Shown here: in pieces, positions 1 to 8,952 of the stretch | How positions within the stretch are numbered: the first letter of the stretch is position 1 | Layout: each line of letters starts with the position of its first letter | NCBI RefSeq assembly: GCF_003031405.1 | Contig: NZ_CP020469.1 | Coordinates: 372,001 to 436,000 of the forward strand | Length of the DNA stretch: 64,000 nt | DNA from: Halomonas sp. 'Soap Lake #6' | GTDB lineage: Bacteria; Pseudomonadota; Gammaproteobacteria; Pseudomonadales; Halomonadaceae | Reading direction: 5' to 3' | Made by a program: the position numbers and the translations under genes | The notes under the pieces: model-generated | Seen by the model: the letters and a program-made list of their open reading frames with translations, nothing else | Told to the model about the DNA's origin: nothing | The model's database searches: none

Positions 1-600
1 CGGGCGGGTATTGAGACTCCCAAGCACCAACTAGTCCAGGTTGCAGGGAAAGCTGTACTGTTATCGCGTCGCTTTGATCGCGTGGGTGGTTGGCGCACTC
101 CGTTTCTGTCTGCCATGTCGATGACCGGATCGCGGGATGGTGAACGAGGAAGCTATCCCGAATTGGTGGATGCCCTAGCGGCGAATGGCGCGCAGGCCAA
201 GGTAGATTCGGTACAGCTCTATCGCCGGGTAGCCTTCAATGTGCTGGTGTCCAATGTTGACGATCATCTACGCAATCACGGCTTTCTATGGACTGGCCGG
301 GGAGGGTGGGTACTGTCACCGGCGTATGATCTCAATCCGACACCGGTGGATGTGAAGGCGCGTATTCTGACCACCAATATTGATCTTGATGAAGGAACTT
401 GCTCGCTAGGGCTACTGGAAGAGGCCGCGGAGTACTTCGGCTTAGGCTTGCAATCAGCACGAACCATTATCCGCGAAGTGGCAGAGGCCACGCGGACTTG
501 GCAGTCAGTGGCAAAGGAGGTCGGTGCCCGACGTACAGAGATCACGCGTATGTCCAGTGCCTTTGAGCACGAGGATTTGCAGCTGGCACTGCGCCTTTAA
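1..600 (+). CDS. hipA: HipA-family serine/threonine kinase, C-terminal part (5' truncated by window)
   Basis: The reading frame is open from base 1, so the gene begins upstream; about 199 codons are visible. An RFDR motif (near base 70), NVDDHLRNHGF (near base 255) and YDLNP (near base 325) are the C-terminal kinase signatures of HipA. HipA proteins are toxin kinases, normally paired with a HipB DNA-binding antitoxin; E. coli HipA phosphorylates glutamyl-tRNA synthetase and causes persistence. The antitoxin is not in view and would lie upstream. The NVDDH segment resembles the usual N-x-D-D/x-H catalytic loop, so the kinase is probably intact. It occupies the place where a sigma/anti-sigma pair would be expected before the first receptor. 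Confidence 0.85.
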   Translation, partial: RAGIETPKHQLVQVAGKAVLLSRRFDRVGGWRTPFLSAMSMTGSRDGERGSYPELVDALAANGAQAKVDSVQLYRRVAFNVLVSNVDDHLRNHGFLWTGRGGWVLSPAYDLNPTPVDVKARILTTNIDLDEGTCSLGLLEEAAEYFGLGLQSARTIIREVAEATRTWQSVAKEVGARRTEITRMSSAFEHEDLQLALRL

Positions 601-730
601 GTTTGGTCTATTGTCGCTGTGCGGTGGCTAACCGATTGCTGTTGGTAAAAATTCAGCAAGTCATGCAATGGTGGATCAAGATTGAGGCGGCTGAGTCAGT
701 TTCTGAATAAAAGCTAGTCAAAAATAAAGA

Positions 731-810
731 TGCTTTCCCGGTTCCCCTTTTTTGCGCTGGTTCGATTCCTCTATATAAGCAGCTAAAAACCATCTGCAAG
801 GGGAACCAAT
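731..810 (+). promoter_or_regulatory. putative ECF-type promoter and ribosome binding site of receptor 1
   Basis: The 210-base gap after hipA holds no gene. GTTCG at 760-764 lies 51 bases before the receptor start; the same pentamer lies 57 and 54 bases before receptors 2 and 3, which could mark a shared sigma-factor -10 element. The match is short and could be chance. A strong AAGGGGAACC Shine-Dalgarno stretch (799-808) precedes ATG 811 and is nearly repeated before receptor 2. Confidence 0.3.
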
Positions 811-3279
811 ATGCCACAGCAACGCACCGTATTACCTCCATCGCTTACCACTACTCGCCTGTTTCCAAGACGTCGCCGCGCACTCGCGCTGGCGGTTCAT
901 CTAGCTGCTTTCGGTTTGTTAGCCACGCCACTGCTGGCACTACCCGCCATGGCGCAAACCACGCAGCAGCAAACACGACAGTACGATATCCCCGCTGGTC
1001 CAGTTAGTACGGTGCTCAACCGCTTCGCCGCCGAGGCCGGTGTGTTTATCAGCGGTGCTGGCGAGTTGGGGCAAGGGCGCCAAAGCCCTGGGCTGCAGGG
1101 CCAGTATAGTGTTGATGAGGGGCTGGGACGGTTGCTTAACGGAACCAGCCTGAGGGCTGTACGGCAAGGGGATGGGAGTTATCGGTTGGAAGAGCGGCCT
1201 GCTGATGTGGAACTGCCATTAGTTGAGGTCACAGGCGCTAGGACTCCAAACTCTCTCCCCATTGCTTATTTTGGTGGACAAGTAGCAACGGGCGGGCGTC
1301 TCGGGCTGCTAGGCAACATGGATATCATGGATGCCCCTTTTAATATAGCCAGTTACACATCAGAACTAATTAAAAGCCAACAAGCCAGGAGCATGGCAGA
1401 TATTGCTGACAATGATCCATCAGTCCAGATAGCTTTACGTGGGAGAGGAACAAACTCTGGAGGCGATGCCTTTAACATTCGAGGGTTTACTCTCTCAAAC
1501 GGTGATATATCCCTAAACGGGATGTACGGTGTTATGCCACTGAACACCATATCCATGGAAACTGTAGAGCGAGTGGAGATAATCAAAGGCCCCAGCACTC
1601 TATTAAATGGTGTATCACCTAGAGGCCAAGTTGGTGGTGCAATAAATATTGTGCCTAAGCGTGCAAGCAATACTCCTCTTACGGAAATCTCTGCTGTTTA
1701 TCAAAGTGACTCGCAGCTGGGTACTCATATAGATGCTGGACGGAGATTCGGAGAATCAAATCAACTTGGTATACGTTTTAATGGTGTCTTGAGAGACGGG
1801 GATACGGCGGTTGACGGTCAATCTTCATCGCTAGGCGTTGCCGCCCTTGGTATTGATTACCAAGGTGATAATTATCGACTGTCAGCCGATATGGGTTATC
1901 AGAAAGACAGCGTAGATGCTGCTAGTGGGTTTGGATCTGGGCTGCAGATTCAACAAAGAGTAGATGCTCCCACGGCTCCCAATGCAAGAAAGCAAACAGC
2001 GCAATCATGGGAAGAAATAGAGAATGAGGATTCATACGCATCTGTGCAAGGTGAATATGATTTCTCCTCTAATTGGGGGGTCTATGGTGGCTTTGGCGGA
2101 AGCAACAATACGCGCTACAACCTTAGAACCAATCACTCACTGCTAGATGCTACAGGCTCACTGGCGTCATTCCCTGTCTACTACCCGGACTATGTTGACA
2201 CAAGGAGCGCCATGGCTGGGATTCGGGGGCTTTTAACGATAGGTAGCGTCACTCACAACTTGAATATTAATCTCTCACAGATAAGAGAGGAGGGTGGGTT
2301 CCTTTACGAGAGCGACAATGTGAGAGTTTCCGAACTTCGTAGTGTCGGTGTAATAGATTACCCAGATCAATTTGAGCTTTCACGTGATATCCCTAAATCC
2401 TATGAAAGAGAGTTGACATCCATAGCAGTAGCAAACGTAGTTGGGTTTCTTGACGATCAACTGCTTTTAACCTTAGGAGCGCGTCATCAGAATGTCAGAA
2501 TTGAGAACTTTGACACTGAAAGTGGGAATAGAACCTCGCTTTATGATGAGAGTGCTATAGCACCTGCAGTGGGTGTAACGGTAAAACCTTCTGATAGCAT
2601 TTCCATCTATGGTAACTATATTGAAGGGCTTGATCTTGGTTATACTGCCCCAGCGACAGCAGAAAATGCTGGAGAAACATTCCCTCCATCCAAAACTCAA
2701 CAACTAGAAGCAGGTATAAAGCTAGATCTTGGTAATTTTGGTGGGGCAGTGAGTGCCTTCGAAATTCGACAGCCGAGTACAATCACTCTTCCAGGCTCCA
2801 CTGATGGAGCATTTATATCAACTCAAGATGGTGAGCAGCGTAATCGCGGCATCGAAATCAATATCTTTGGCCAACCTATATCAACCTTAAAGCTGCTAGG
2901 TGGTATAGCTTATCTACAGCCGACTTTAACTGAAACGCAAGATGGAATTAACGACGGAAACCAAGCACCGGGTATCTCACGATGGCTGGGTAATGTCAGT
3001 GTTGAGTGGGATGCCCCTATCTCAGGATTGACTCTAAATTCACGTATTGTCAAAAGTAGCTCACAATATATTGATGCCAGTAACACTCGAGAGATACCAG
3101 GGTGGACGCGTTGGGATGTTGGAGCAGGTTATCAGTTTGATGATCACCCAATAACAGTGAGGGCTAACATAAATAATCTGTTAGATAAAGACTATTGGGA
3201 GTCTGCAGGAGGTAGCGGTGGTCGTCTTCGCCTAAGTGAGCCGAGAAGCGTGATCTTATCTGCAACGATGGAGTTTTAG
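811..3279 (+). CDS. TonB-dependent siderophore receptor 1 with N-terminal signalling (STN) domain
   Basis: An 822-residue outer-membrane receptor. Order: a signal peptide with an unusually long basic N-region (to about residue 48, ending PAMAQ), an STN domain (about 55-130, starting YDIPAGPVSTVLNRFA), a short linker with a possible TonB box (LPLVEVTG), a plug domain (about 155-290, VERVEIIKGPSTLLNG) and a 22-strand-type barrel ending in aromatic F. STN domains contact a FecR-type anti-sigma factor, so this receptor should transduce the iron-siderophore signal as well as import it. Siderophore identity cannot be read, but the FhuD-like neighbours point to hydroxamates. The sigma/FecR pair nearest to it lies downstream and more likely serves receptor 2; its own pair is not in view. 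Confidence 0.93.
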   Translation: MPQQRTVLPPSLTTTRLFPRRRRALALAVHLAAFGLLATPLLALPAMAQTTQQQTRQYDIPAGPVSTVLNRFAAEAGVFISGAGELGQGRQSPGLQGQYSVDEGLGRLLNGTSLRAVRQGDGSYRLEERPADVELPLVEVTGARTPNSLPIAYFGGQVATGGRLGLLGNMDIMDAPFNIASYTSELIKSQQARSMADIADNDPSVQIALRGRGTNSGGDAFNIRGFTLSNGDISLNGMYGVMPLNTISMETVERVEIIKGPSTLLNGVSPRGQVGGAINIVPKRASNTPLTEISAVYQSDSQLGTHIDAGRRFGESNQLGIRFNGVLRDGDTAVDGQSSSLGVAALGIDYQGDNYRLSADMGYQKDSVDAASGFGSGLQIQQRVDAPTAPNARKQTAQSWEEIENEDSYASVQGEYDFSSNWGVYGGFGGSNNTRYNLRTNHSLLDATGSLASFPVYYPDYVDTRSAMAGIRGLLTIGSVTHNLNINLSQIREEGGFLYESDNVRVSELRSVGVIDYPDQFELSRDIPKSYERELTSIAVANVVGFLDDQLLLTLGARHQNVRIENFDTESGNRTSLYDESAIAPAVGVTVKPSDSISIYGNYIEGLDLGYTAPATAENAGETFPPSKTQQLEAGIKLDLGNFGGAVSAFEIRQPSTITLPGSTDGAFISTQDGEQRNRGIEINIFGQPISTLKLLGGIAYLQPTLTETQDGINDGNQAPGISRWLGNVSVEWDAPISGLTLNSRIVKSSSQYIDASNTREIPGWTRWDVGAGYQFDDHPITVRANINNLLDKDYWESAGGSGGRLRLSEPRSVILSATMEF

Positions 3280-3444
3280 TTTAAAGCCGCTGTCCCATTG
3301 GCACTATGGGGCAGTAGGCTGTTAATAATGCTTAGATGTTGCTGTGGTAGCAGCAAGCTGCACCTACCCTTGATGGGCTTAGAGAGGCTGCTTTTAGCAA
3401 CATAAAGACTTCAGTTGCTTTACTAAGATCAAGCAAGGACTGTT

Positions 3445-4356
3445 ATGCTCTGTTTCTCTATCGTCCGTATGCTGCTATTTCGCTGCATGGTAACGATGAT
3501 CCCAATTGCGTGTCTGGTACTCTCTGCTCCTAGCTTAGCAACTAACGCCAGTGACATCCCTTCCACTGCTTCTCTTGATTATCGTGTCACTGAAACATTG
3601 CTGTCGATGGGCATAGTGCCTAGGGCCGTTATAGATCCGAACACCCCATACTCCACGCTAGAAGGAGCGCCACAGGCCATTAACCTCGGAACCATTATAC
3701 AGCCCAACCTTGAACTTCTTGATCAAGTCTCACCCGAACTGGTTCTGACATCGCCAGAATTTATACATATGGTTCCTCGACTATCGGGTGTTGCCACGGT
3801 GAAAAGCCTAACTCCATATAACTCAGAAATCGAAGCAAATAGCTGGCAACGAATGATGTCATTCACAAGAGAGGTGGGAGATGCCATTGGTTCGAAGGAT
3901 CTCGCGGAAATCATGATTCAGAAAACCGAGTCGGATTTCCAAACATTGAGAAGTAGGATAGCTGGCGAACAAATATTACCCCTACTGGTTGTTCGCTTGA
4001 TGGATCATAAACATGCCCGGGTGTTTGGTAATAACAGTCTATTTCAAGGTTCCCTTGATCAACTGGGACTGTTAAATGCCTGGGAAGATTCCGGGAATTA
4101 CTTTGGAGTCACCATGGTTAGTGTTGACTCCTTAGTCGATATCAATGCCCGTCTAGTGATATTAGAAAGTCCTTACGCTACCAGCCCCAGTCGCGAACAA
4201 TTCGCAGTAAGTGGCATGTGGCAACATTTGCCCATGATAAAACGTGGTGATTTTATCTTCCTGCCGTCAACCTTTAACCATTTCGGCTCTCTCCCTTCCG
4301 CCCTACGCTTCGCCGAGGCTCTCGTTGAAGCGCTGGAAACGCCCACTGAACCCTAA
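3445..4356 (+). CDS. FhuD-like periplasmic iron-siderophore binding protein 1
   Basis: A 303-residue protein with a signal peptide (cleavage likely after LSLATNA near 33) and the two-lobed FecB/FhuD fold: an N-lobe with LDYRVTETLLSMG, the QPNLELLDQVSPELVL strand-helix, and a C-lobe with the HARVFGNNSLFQ and LGLLNAWED motifs seen in FhuD. It binds ferric siderophore in the periplasm and should hand it to an ABC permease, but no fhuB or fhuC is nearby. AAGGA before ATG 3445 supports the start. It is the first of three paralogues, each directly after a TonB-dependent receptor. Its 3' end and about 70 bases beyond are clearly homologous to those of paralogue 2 (near 9830-9920), so the cassettes arose by duplication. 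Confidence 0.85.
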   Translation: MLCFSIVRMLLFRCMVTMIPIACLVLSAPSLATNASDIPSTASLDYRVTETLLSMGIVPRAVIDPNTPYSTLEGAPQAINLGTIIQPNLELLDQVSPELVLTSPEFIHMVPRLSGVATVKSLTPYNSEIEANSWQRMMSFTREVGDAIGSKDLAEIMIQKTESDFQTLRSRIAGEQILPLLVVRLMDHKHARVFGNNSLFQGSLDQLGLLNAWEDSGNYFGVTMVSVDSLVDINARLVILESPYATSPSREQFAVSGMWQHLPMIKRGDFIFLPSTFNHFGSLPSALRFAEALVEALETPTEP

Positions 4357-4383
4357 CGCCACCTGCTTTCCCGCCGGGATTTG

Positions 4384-4421
4384 TTACTGCTAATACGCTT
4401 ATTGTGATGAACGCTATCACG
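4384..4421 (+). repeat. intergenic repeat R1 with GTGAT-N7-ATCAC palindrome
   Basis: First of three related elements (others at 9881-9920 and 10267-10306). All share a core like TACTGCTAATACG followed by a TGAT-N7-ATCA inverted repeat (here 4404-4420). All sit between a binding-protein gene and a sigma-factor gene. It could be an operator; the third copy resembles a Fur box. Confidence 0.6.
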
Positions 4422-4654
4422 TGTTTGCTGGGCAAGCTTTTGGTCTTTTTGGGGCATTTTTAGCCCAAGCAGAGGCGGGTAGGGGAGAGGCTGCCTCACA
4501 GTCCGCGTCGCGGTTATCACGAACCTGAAACGGGCCTTCAAATCGAAGTGAAAGTCGCACCCAACCATTGGCTCTATCTGGCACAATTTTACAGATACAT
4601 AAGCTCACAAATCGATGGCAAGGGCTTGTATCCTCCTGGGCCACCCAATATGAT

Positions 4655-4673
4655 GGCAATAATTATCATTTGC
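4655..4673 (+). promoter_or_regulatory. candidate Fur box before sigma factor 1
   Basis: On the minus strand the site reads AAATGATAATTATTGC, matching the GATAAT hexamer arrangement of Fur boxes. It lies about 25 bases before the sigma factor ATG, where Fe-Fur would block transcription. This fits known Fur control of FecI-type sigma genes. Confidence 0.55.
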
Positions 4674-4698
4674 ATATTTCTGAGGCCAGAAGGTAACC

Positions 4699-5229
4699 AT
4701 GTCGTCTGGGAATTACCCACTGCGCGAGCAGGTACATACCCTCTATTCCGACCATCACCGCTGGCTGCTTGGCTGGCTGCGTGGTCGTTTGGGCTGTTCG
4801 CAGCAGGCGGCGGATTTTGCTCAGGATACCTTTGTGCGCATTCTGGGGCGCAGCGATGCCGAACGCCAGATTGAGGCTATCCGCGAGCCACGCAGTTTTC
4901 TGGCGACCATCGCCAACCGGGTTCTTATCGATCATTTCCGCCGCCATGCATTGGAAAAAGCCTATTGGGAAAGTATGGCCCATCAGCCGGAACCGGTAGC
5001 CATTTCGCCAGAAGAGCAGGCCATCATACTGGAAACCCTGCACGAACTGGATGCCATGCTTAGTGGCTTGGGTAGCAAAGTACGGCGTGCTTTCTTGCTA
5101 TCGCAGTTACAAGGTATGCGCTACGCGGATATTGCCCAGGAGCTGGGTGTATCGCTCAGCTCGGTCAAAAAATATATGGCCAAGGCCACCGAGTCCTGTT
5201 TGCTCTATGCGCTGGAAGCGGAGTTGTAA
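4699..5229 (+). CDS. fecI: FecI-type ECF sigma factor 1
   Basis: A 176-residue extracytoplasmic-function sigma factor. Region 2 is at about residues 10-80 (LGCSQQAADFAQDTFVRIL), and region 4 with its helix-turn-helix at about 115-170 (MRYADIAQELGVSLSSVKKY). AAGGT before ATG 4699 supports the start. The FecR-type anti-sigma gene begins three bases after its stop codon, so the two are translationally linked. By analogy with FecI/FecR/FecA, it activates the receptor gene downstream (6306) when that receptor binds its ferric siderophore. A Fur-like site lies just upstream, so it is probably expressed only under iron limitation. Confidence 0.92.
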   Translation: MSSGNYPLREQVHTLYSDHHRWLLGWLRGRLGCSQQAADFAQDTFVRILGRSDAERQIEAIREPRSFLATIANRVLIDHFRRHALEKAYWESMAHQPEPVAISPEEQAIILETLHELDAMLSGLGSKVRRAFLLSQLQGMRYADIAQELGVSLSSVKKYMAKATESCLLYALEAEL

Positions 5230-5232
5230 CCT

Positions 5233-6216
5233 TTGGCTTCCACAGCCCCTCATGAACTGAACCAGTCACGGCGGGAGGCGCTACAAGCGGCTGCACAATG
5301 GTATGCACGCCTGTGTTCGGAAGAGGCAGGGCCAGCAGATGAGCAGGCCCTGCAGCAGTGGCTAAGTAGCGACCCAATGCATCAATGGGCTTGGCAGCGG
5401 GTAGACCAACTGCAGGCTCGGCTTGGTCGAGTGCCGGGCCATCTGGCACTGAACACACTGGAGCGTGCCGAGCAGCACTTCAGTATGAGCCGTCGTAGTG
5501 TGTTGAGAGGCTTGGTGCTGATGCTTGGCACGGGGACTCTGGGCGTAGCCGCCTATCGCCACGCCCCGGTTGAGCTCTGGCTGGCGGATCACCACACCGC
5601 CACTGGCGAGATCAAACAGCTAACGCTGGACGATGGCACCACTCTGATACTCAACACCGCCTCAGCGGTGGATATCCACTTTAACGCCAACGAGCGCTTG
5701 GTGATATTGCGTGAAGGCGAAATCATGGTGACCACCGCCAGTGATAGTGTCGAAAGCCCGAGACCTTTTATTGTGCAAACGCCGCAGGGCAGGGTGCGTG
5801 CCCAGGGCACCCGGTTCTCGGTGCGGATGCTGGAAGGGGAAACCCAGGTGGCTGTGTTCGAGCACAGCGTGGCAGTGACCACTCGCACGGGGTCTCAAAA
5901 CCAGTGCTTTGCCGGTCAGCAGCTAACCTTTACCGCCGACACGGCTTCCCCACCAACAAGCCTAGCACCCACTGATGGCGCCTGGACTCGTCAGATGCTG
6001 GTGGTGCAAAACATGCGTCTGGATGCGTTTCTTGCAGAGCTGAGCCGCTACCGCACGGGTGTTTTACGCTGCGCTCCCAGTGTGGCCAATTATCGTATTA
6101 CCGGCGCTTTCAGAGTGGACGATACCGACCAGGCGCTGCATGCGCTAAGTAAATCCTTCCCGGTATCGGTCAATTTCCGCACGCGTTATTGGGCAATGGT
6201 AGACGAAAAAAAATAA
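5233..6216 (+). CDS. fecR: FecR-type anti-sigma factor / transmembrane regulator 1
   Basis: A 327-residue inner-membrane regulator. Order: a cytoplasmic sigma-binding N-domain with the usual AAQWYARL and W-x-x-SDPMHQWAW motifs (about 15-60), one transmembrane segment (about 88-108, VLRGLVLMLGTGTLGVAA), a periplasmic FecR domain (about 120-225) and a C-terminal STN-contacting domain (about 255-325). The only usable start is TTG 5233, because the frame is closed three bases earlier by the sigma stop; this weak start probably keeps FecR coupled to, and below, the sigma factor. It should relay the signal from the STN domain of receptor 2. Confidence 0.9.
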   Translation: MASTAPHELNQSRREALQAAAQWYARLCSEEAGPADEQALQQWLSSDPMHQWAWQRVDQLQARLGRVPGHLALNTLERAEQHFSMSRRSVLRGLVLMLGTGTLGVAAYRHAPVELWLADHHTATGEIKQLTLDDGTTLILNTASAVDIHFNANERLVILREGEIMVTTASDSVESPRPFIVQTPQGRVRAQGTRFSVRMLEGETQVAVFEHSVAVTTRTGSQNQCFAGQQLTFTADTASPPTSLAPTDGAWTRQMLVVQNMRLDAFLAELSRYRTGVLRCAPSVANYRITGAFRVDDTDQALHALSKSFPVSVNFRTRYWAMVDEKK

Positions 6217-6240
6217 TTTTCGCCAATGACGGTACCTTTT

Positions 6241-6305
6241 TGTTTCCTGTTCGACCTACTGGTTAAAGAGGCACTTTTTTGTTGCTAATAACCAGAGGGG
6301 AACCA
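6241..6305 (+). promoter_or_regulatory. putative ECF-type promoter and ribosome binding site of receptor 2
   Basis: GTTCG at 6249-6253 lies 57 bases before ATG 6306, at a spacing like that in front of the other two receptors. GAGGGGAACC (6295-6304) is a strong ribosome binding site, almost identical to that of receptor 1, and decides for the ATG at 6306 over the in-frame TTG at 6279. Confidence 0.35.
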
Positions 6306-8831
6306 ATGCACAACACGAGGTTTAAAAAGACACGGCTCGCCCAAGCGATTGGTGGTGCAGTGCTGTGTACAACGCTATCACTACCCAGCGCTCTGCTGCC
6401 ACTGACCGCCCACGCCCAGCAACAGTCTCAGCAGCAATTTCAGCAGCAATTTCAGCAGCAATTTCAGCAACAATTTCAGCAACAATTTCAGCAACAATTT
6501 CAGCAACCAGCCCAGCAACCAGCCCAGCAAAGTGCGCAGCATTTTGAAGTGCCCGCCGGTGACCTGGGTAACGCCCTCAGCCACTTTGCCGCCGATTCCG
6601 GCGTGGTCATCTACTTTGACGCCAGCCTGACCCAGGGTAAGCAAACCCGCGGGCTATCCGGTGATTACAATGTCGAAGGTGGATTGCGGGCACTACTCAG
6701 CGGTAGTGGTTTGGCTTTGGTTAAGGAAGCTGATGGTAGCTATCGGTTGGAGGAGCGGCCTGGGGATGTAGCGTTGTCAACGGTACATGTGGAAGCTGAG
6801 TGGCAACGCTCTGTGACTACCGAGGATAGCGATTCATTTACCACGGCTCGAACCACCATTGGCTTGAGCGAACAAGCCATCCGAGATATTCCGCAATCTG
6901 TCAGCGTCTTGACCAGGGAAAAGCTAGACGATCAAAACCTGACCAATCTCAAAGAGGCGATGGAGCAGGCCACAGGTATTAGTATGATGTCCTATGGGCC
7001 AAATCAGTATCAGCTCAGGTCTCGCGGCTATGACATTGATTCGCTCATGCTGGATGGTAATCGAGTTACAGCACCATACGGTGCGCTTGCCAATACCGGG
7101 CTTTATGACACAGCGCTCTACGACCGCATAGAGGTTATGCGGGGCCCCACTGGTATTCTGATGGGTAGCGGTGAGCCCAGCGGTACCGTCAACTTAGCGC
7201 GCAAGCGCGCTCGCCGAGACTTCGGTTTTGATATGTCGCTCTCTGCTGGCTCTTGGGACACCTATCGCAGTACGGTTGACGTTACCGGCCCATTGAACGA
7301 GAGCGGCAGCCTGCGTGGCCGCATCGTGGGCGTCTACGCAGACCAGGAATCGTTCGTAGATAAAGTTTATGCTGAAGATGCAATCGGTTACGGCACGCTG
7401 GAGTACGATTTTACCCCAGATACCACCTTGTCGGTTGGTGTCGCGAGGCAAACTGGAAACTCCCGACCCCATTCAGGTCTACCCGTTGCCAGCGATGGCA
7501 ACTTATTCGATGTTGATCGTTCGAGCTATCTTGGCTCATCATGGGATCGAACGCATGAAAATGCCACTCGTTACTTTGCTGATTTGGAACATTATCTTGA
7601 TAATGGCGGAATCTTTAGTCTAAAAGCTAATTATATTGACTTATATCGTATGAATGTTACTAGTAGTGAAGGTACGCTAGTGCTTGATGAAGATTCAGGC
7701 GATATGTTGACACGTAATAATTCCTGGTCTAACACAACCAAGAGTGAGTCACTGGAAGCGAGTCTGACGACGCCATTTCATCTGTTCGATGCCGAGCATG
7801 CGACTACCGTAGGGGCCAGCTACAATAAGTACGAAAGCCATACCCCGTATGCTTACGGAGAAGGCGACTATTTTAACCAGCACTCCTTCCAGAATATTTA
7901 TTCTCCCCGCGAACTGCCAGAACCGGATGAGTATTCTCTTTATCCTGGGTATGTCAACGCAGACTTAAAGCAAGAAAGCCTATACGGTCAAGTCAACTGG
8001 ACTATCATGCCACGCTTAAATTTAGTGACTGGCGGACGCCTCGATTGGTATGACATTACATCTGATCTCGCAGAAGGAGATTGGGGAAGTCTTAGAAGTG
8101 GCGATGGCCGGAAGTTCTCTCCTTATTACGGGCTTGTCTATGAAGCCACTCCAAACATGAACTTGTATGCAAGCGTGTCGAAAATTTTTCAGCCGCAAAC
8201 GGAAATTGAATCAAGCGGTGAGATCATCGAGCCGCGCACAGGAGAGCAGATAGAGGTGGGCATAAAGGGCGGGTCATCTGACGGCGAATTCAATTGGCAT
8301 CTTGCCGTATTCAATATTGAGGATCAGAATCGAGCCTACACAGACTCCGAGAACTCTGCTTTCTCTATCCCGCTTGGAGAGACGCGCAGCCGTGGCTTTG
8401 AAGCCGAGATCTCCGGTAGCCCGCTGCCACGCTTGGATATAAGTGCCGGTTACGCTTATACGGATACCGAATATCGGCGCGACGACAGCATGGAAGGGCT
8501 ATCCCTCTCACCCGATACTCCACGACATAACTTCAATCTTTGGACCCGCTATCGCTTCTCAGACGACGTCAACCAAGGGTGGCGTATTGGTGCTGGTGTT
8601 AATGCTGTCAGCCGCATTTATGCTGAAGACGGCACTAATCGCTGGGAGCAGGGTGGCTATACTTTGCTTTCTGCTCAATTAGGCTATCGCTTCAATGAAA
8701 ATTTTGATGTTAGTTTTAAGGGGAATAACCTTACTGATGAGAAATATTATTCAACAGTTAGGGCTAACACTAGACATAACTACTATGGCGACCCCAGGAA
8801 TTTTTCTTTCACGATGAATTATAATTACTAA
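6306..8831 (+). CDS. TonB-dependent siderophore receptor 2 with STN domain and Gln-rich linker
   Basis: An 841-residue receptor from ATG 6306 (strong ribosome binding site). A signal peptide (cleavage near LTAHA) is followed by a low-complexity segment rich in QQQF units, then an STN domain starting FEVPAGDLGNALSHFAADSG, a plug (RDIPQSVSVLTREKL; IEVMRGPTGILMG) and a barrel ending YNY. The IPQSVSV and RGPTGIL motifs are typical of hydroxamate-type siderophore receptors (FhuE/FpvA group). It should be transcribed by sigma factor 1 encoded just upstream. The Gln-rich spacer between the signal peptide and STN is unusual; it would lengthen the tether of the signalling domain in the periplasm. Confidence 0.93.
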   Translation: MHNTRFKKTRLAQAIGGAVLCTTLSLPSALLPLTAHAQQQSQQQFQQQFQQQFQQQFQQQFQQQFQQPAQQPAQQSAQHFEVPAGDLGNALSHFAADSGVVIYFDASLTQGKQTRGLSGDYNVEGGLRALLSGSGLALVKEADGSYRLEERPGDVALSTVHVEAEWQRSVTTEDSDSFTTARTTIGLSEQAIRDIPQSVSVLTREKLDDQNLTNLKEAMEQATGISMMSYGPNQYQLRSRGYDIDSLMLDGNRVTAPYGALANTGLYDTALYDRIEVMRGPTGILMGSGEPSGTVNLARKRARRDFGFDMSLSAGSWDTYRSTVDVTGPLNESGSLRGRIVGVYADQESFVDKVYAEDAIGYGTLEYDFTPDTTLSVGVARQTGNSRPHSGLPVASDGNLFDVDRSSYLGSSWDRTHENATRYFADLEHYLDNGGIFSLKANYIDLYRMNVTSSEGTLVLDEDSGDMLTRNNSWSNTTKSESLEASLTTPFHLFDAEHATTVGASYNKYESHTPYAYGEGDYFNQHSFQNIYSPRELPEPDEYSLYPGYVNADLKQESLYGQVNWTIMPRLNLVTGGRLDWYDITSDLAEGDWGSLRSGDGRKFSPYYGLVYEATPNMNLYASVSKIFQPQTEIESSGEIIEPRTGEQIEVGIKGGSSDGEFNWHLAVFNIEDQNRAYTDSENSAFSIPLGETRSRGFEAEISGSPLPRLDISAGYAYTDTEYRRDDSMEGLSLSPDTPRHNFNLWTRYRFSDDVNQGWRIGAGVNAVSRIYAEDGTNRWEQGGYTLLSAQLGYRFNENFDVSFKGNNLTDEKYYSTVRANTRHNYYGDPRNFSFTMNYNY
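6429..6524 (+). repeat. in-frame 12-bp tandem repeat in receptor 2
   Basis: Six units of CAGCARCAATTT (6429-6500) are followed by two degenerate units CAGCAACCAGCC (6501-6524). They encode QQQF or QQPA tetrapeptides right after the signal peptide. The first three units use CAG CAG and the last three CAG CAA. Slippage would change the linker in steps of four residues without breaking the frame. Confidence 0.95.
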
Positions 8832-8840
8832 GTGATAATG

Positions 8841-8876
8841 GGAGGGCTGTGAAATAGGCAGCCTTCCAGTATTTTT
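8841..8876 (+). terminator. intrinsic terminator after receptor 2
   Basis: GGAGGGCTG (8841-8849) pairs with CAGCCTTCC (8859-8867, one G-U pair), followed by AGTATTTTTT. It could end or attenuate the sigma-FecR-receptor transcript before the binding-protein gene. Confidence 0.65.
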
Positions 8877-8952
8877 TCATCGGATTATATTCTGGTGATA
8901 TATGTTTTGAGTGATTTGTAGTTATCTGTTTCGGTGATTAAAAGAGGGAGTG

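Larger units (their letters stand above)
4357..4698 (+). promoter_or_regulatory. intergenic region before sigma factor 1
   Basis: No gene is visible in these 342 bases; the short reading frames here are unsupported. It contains the repeat element at 4384-4421 and an AT-rich Fur-like site at 4655-4673, described separately. A stretch after the repeat (to about 4460) still resembles the sequence after the matching element upstream of sigma factor 2, including TTTTTGGGGCA. Confidence 0.6.

Noticed and set aside
653..841. Minus-strand frame of 62 codons before receptor 1
   Set aside because: It overlaps the receptor's promoter and start, with no ribosome binding site and no similarity.
3290..3320. 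Terminator after receptor 1
   Set aside because: The CTG-CCCA / TGGG-CAG stem is short, has a mismatch pair and no T-run.
4417..4659. Minus-strand frames of about 80 codons before sigma factor 1
   Set aside because: They cover the repeat element and non-coding DNA that is conserved as DNA, not as protein, in the second cassette.
6429..6524. Possible CRISPR array
   Set aside because: The 12-bp units are directly adjacent without spacers and lie in frame in a receptor gene.
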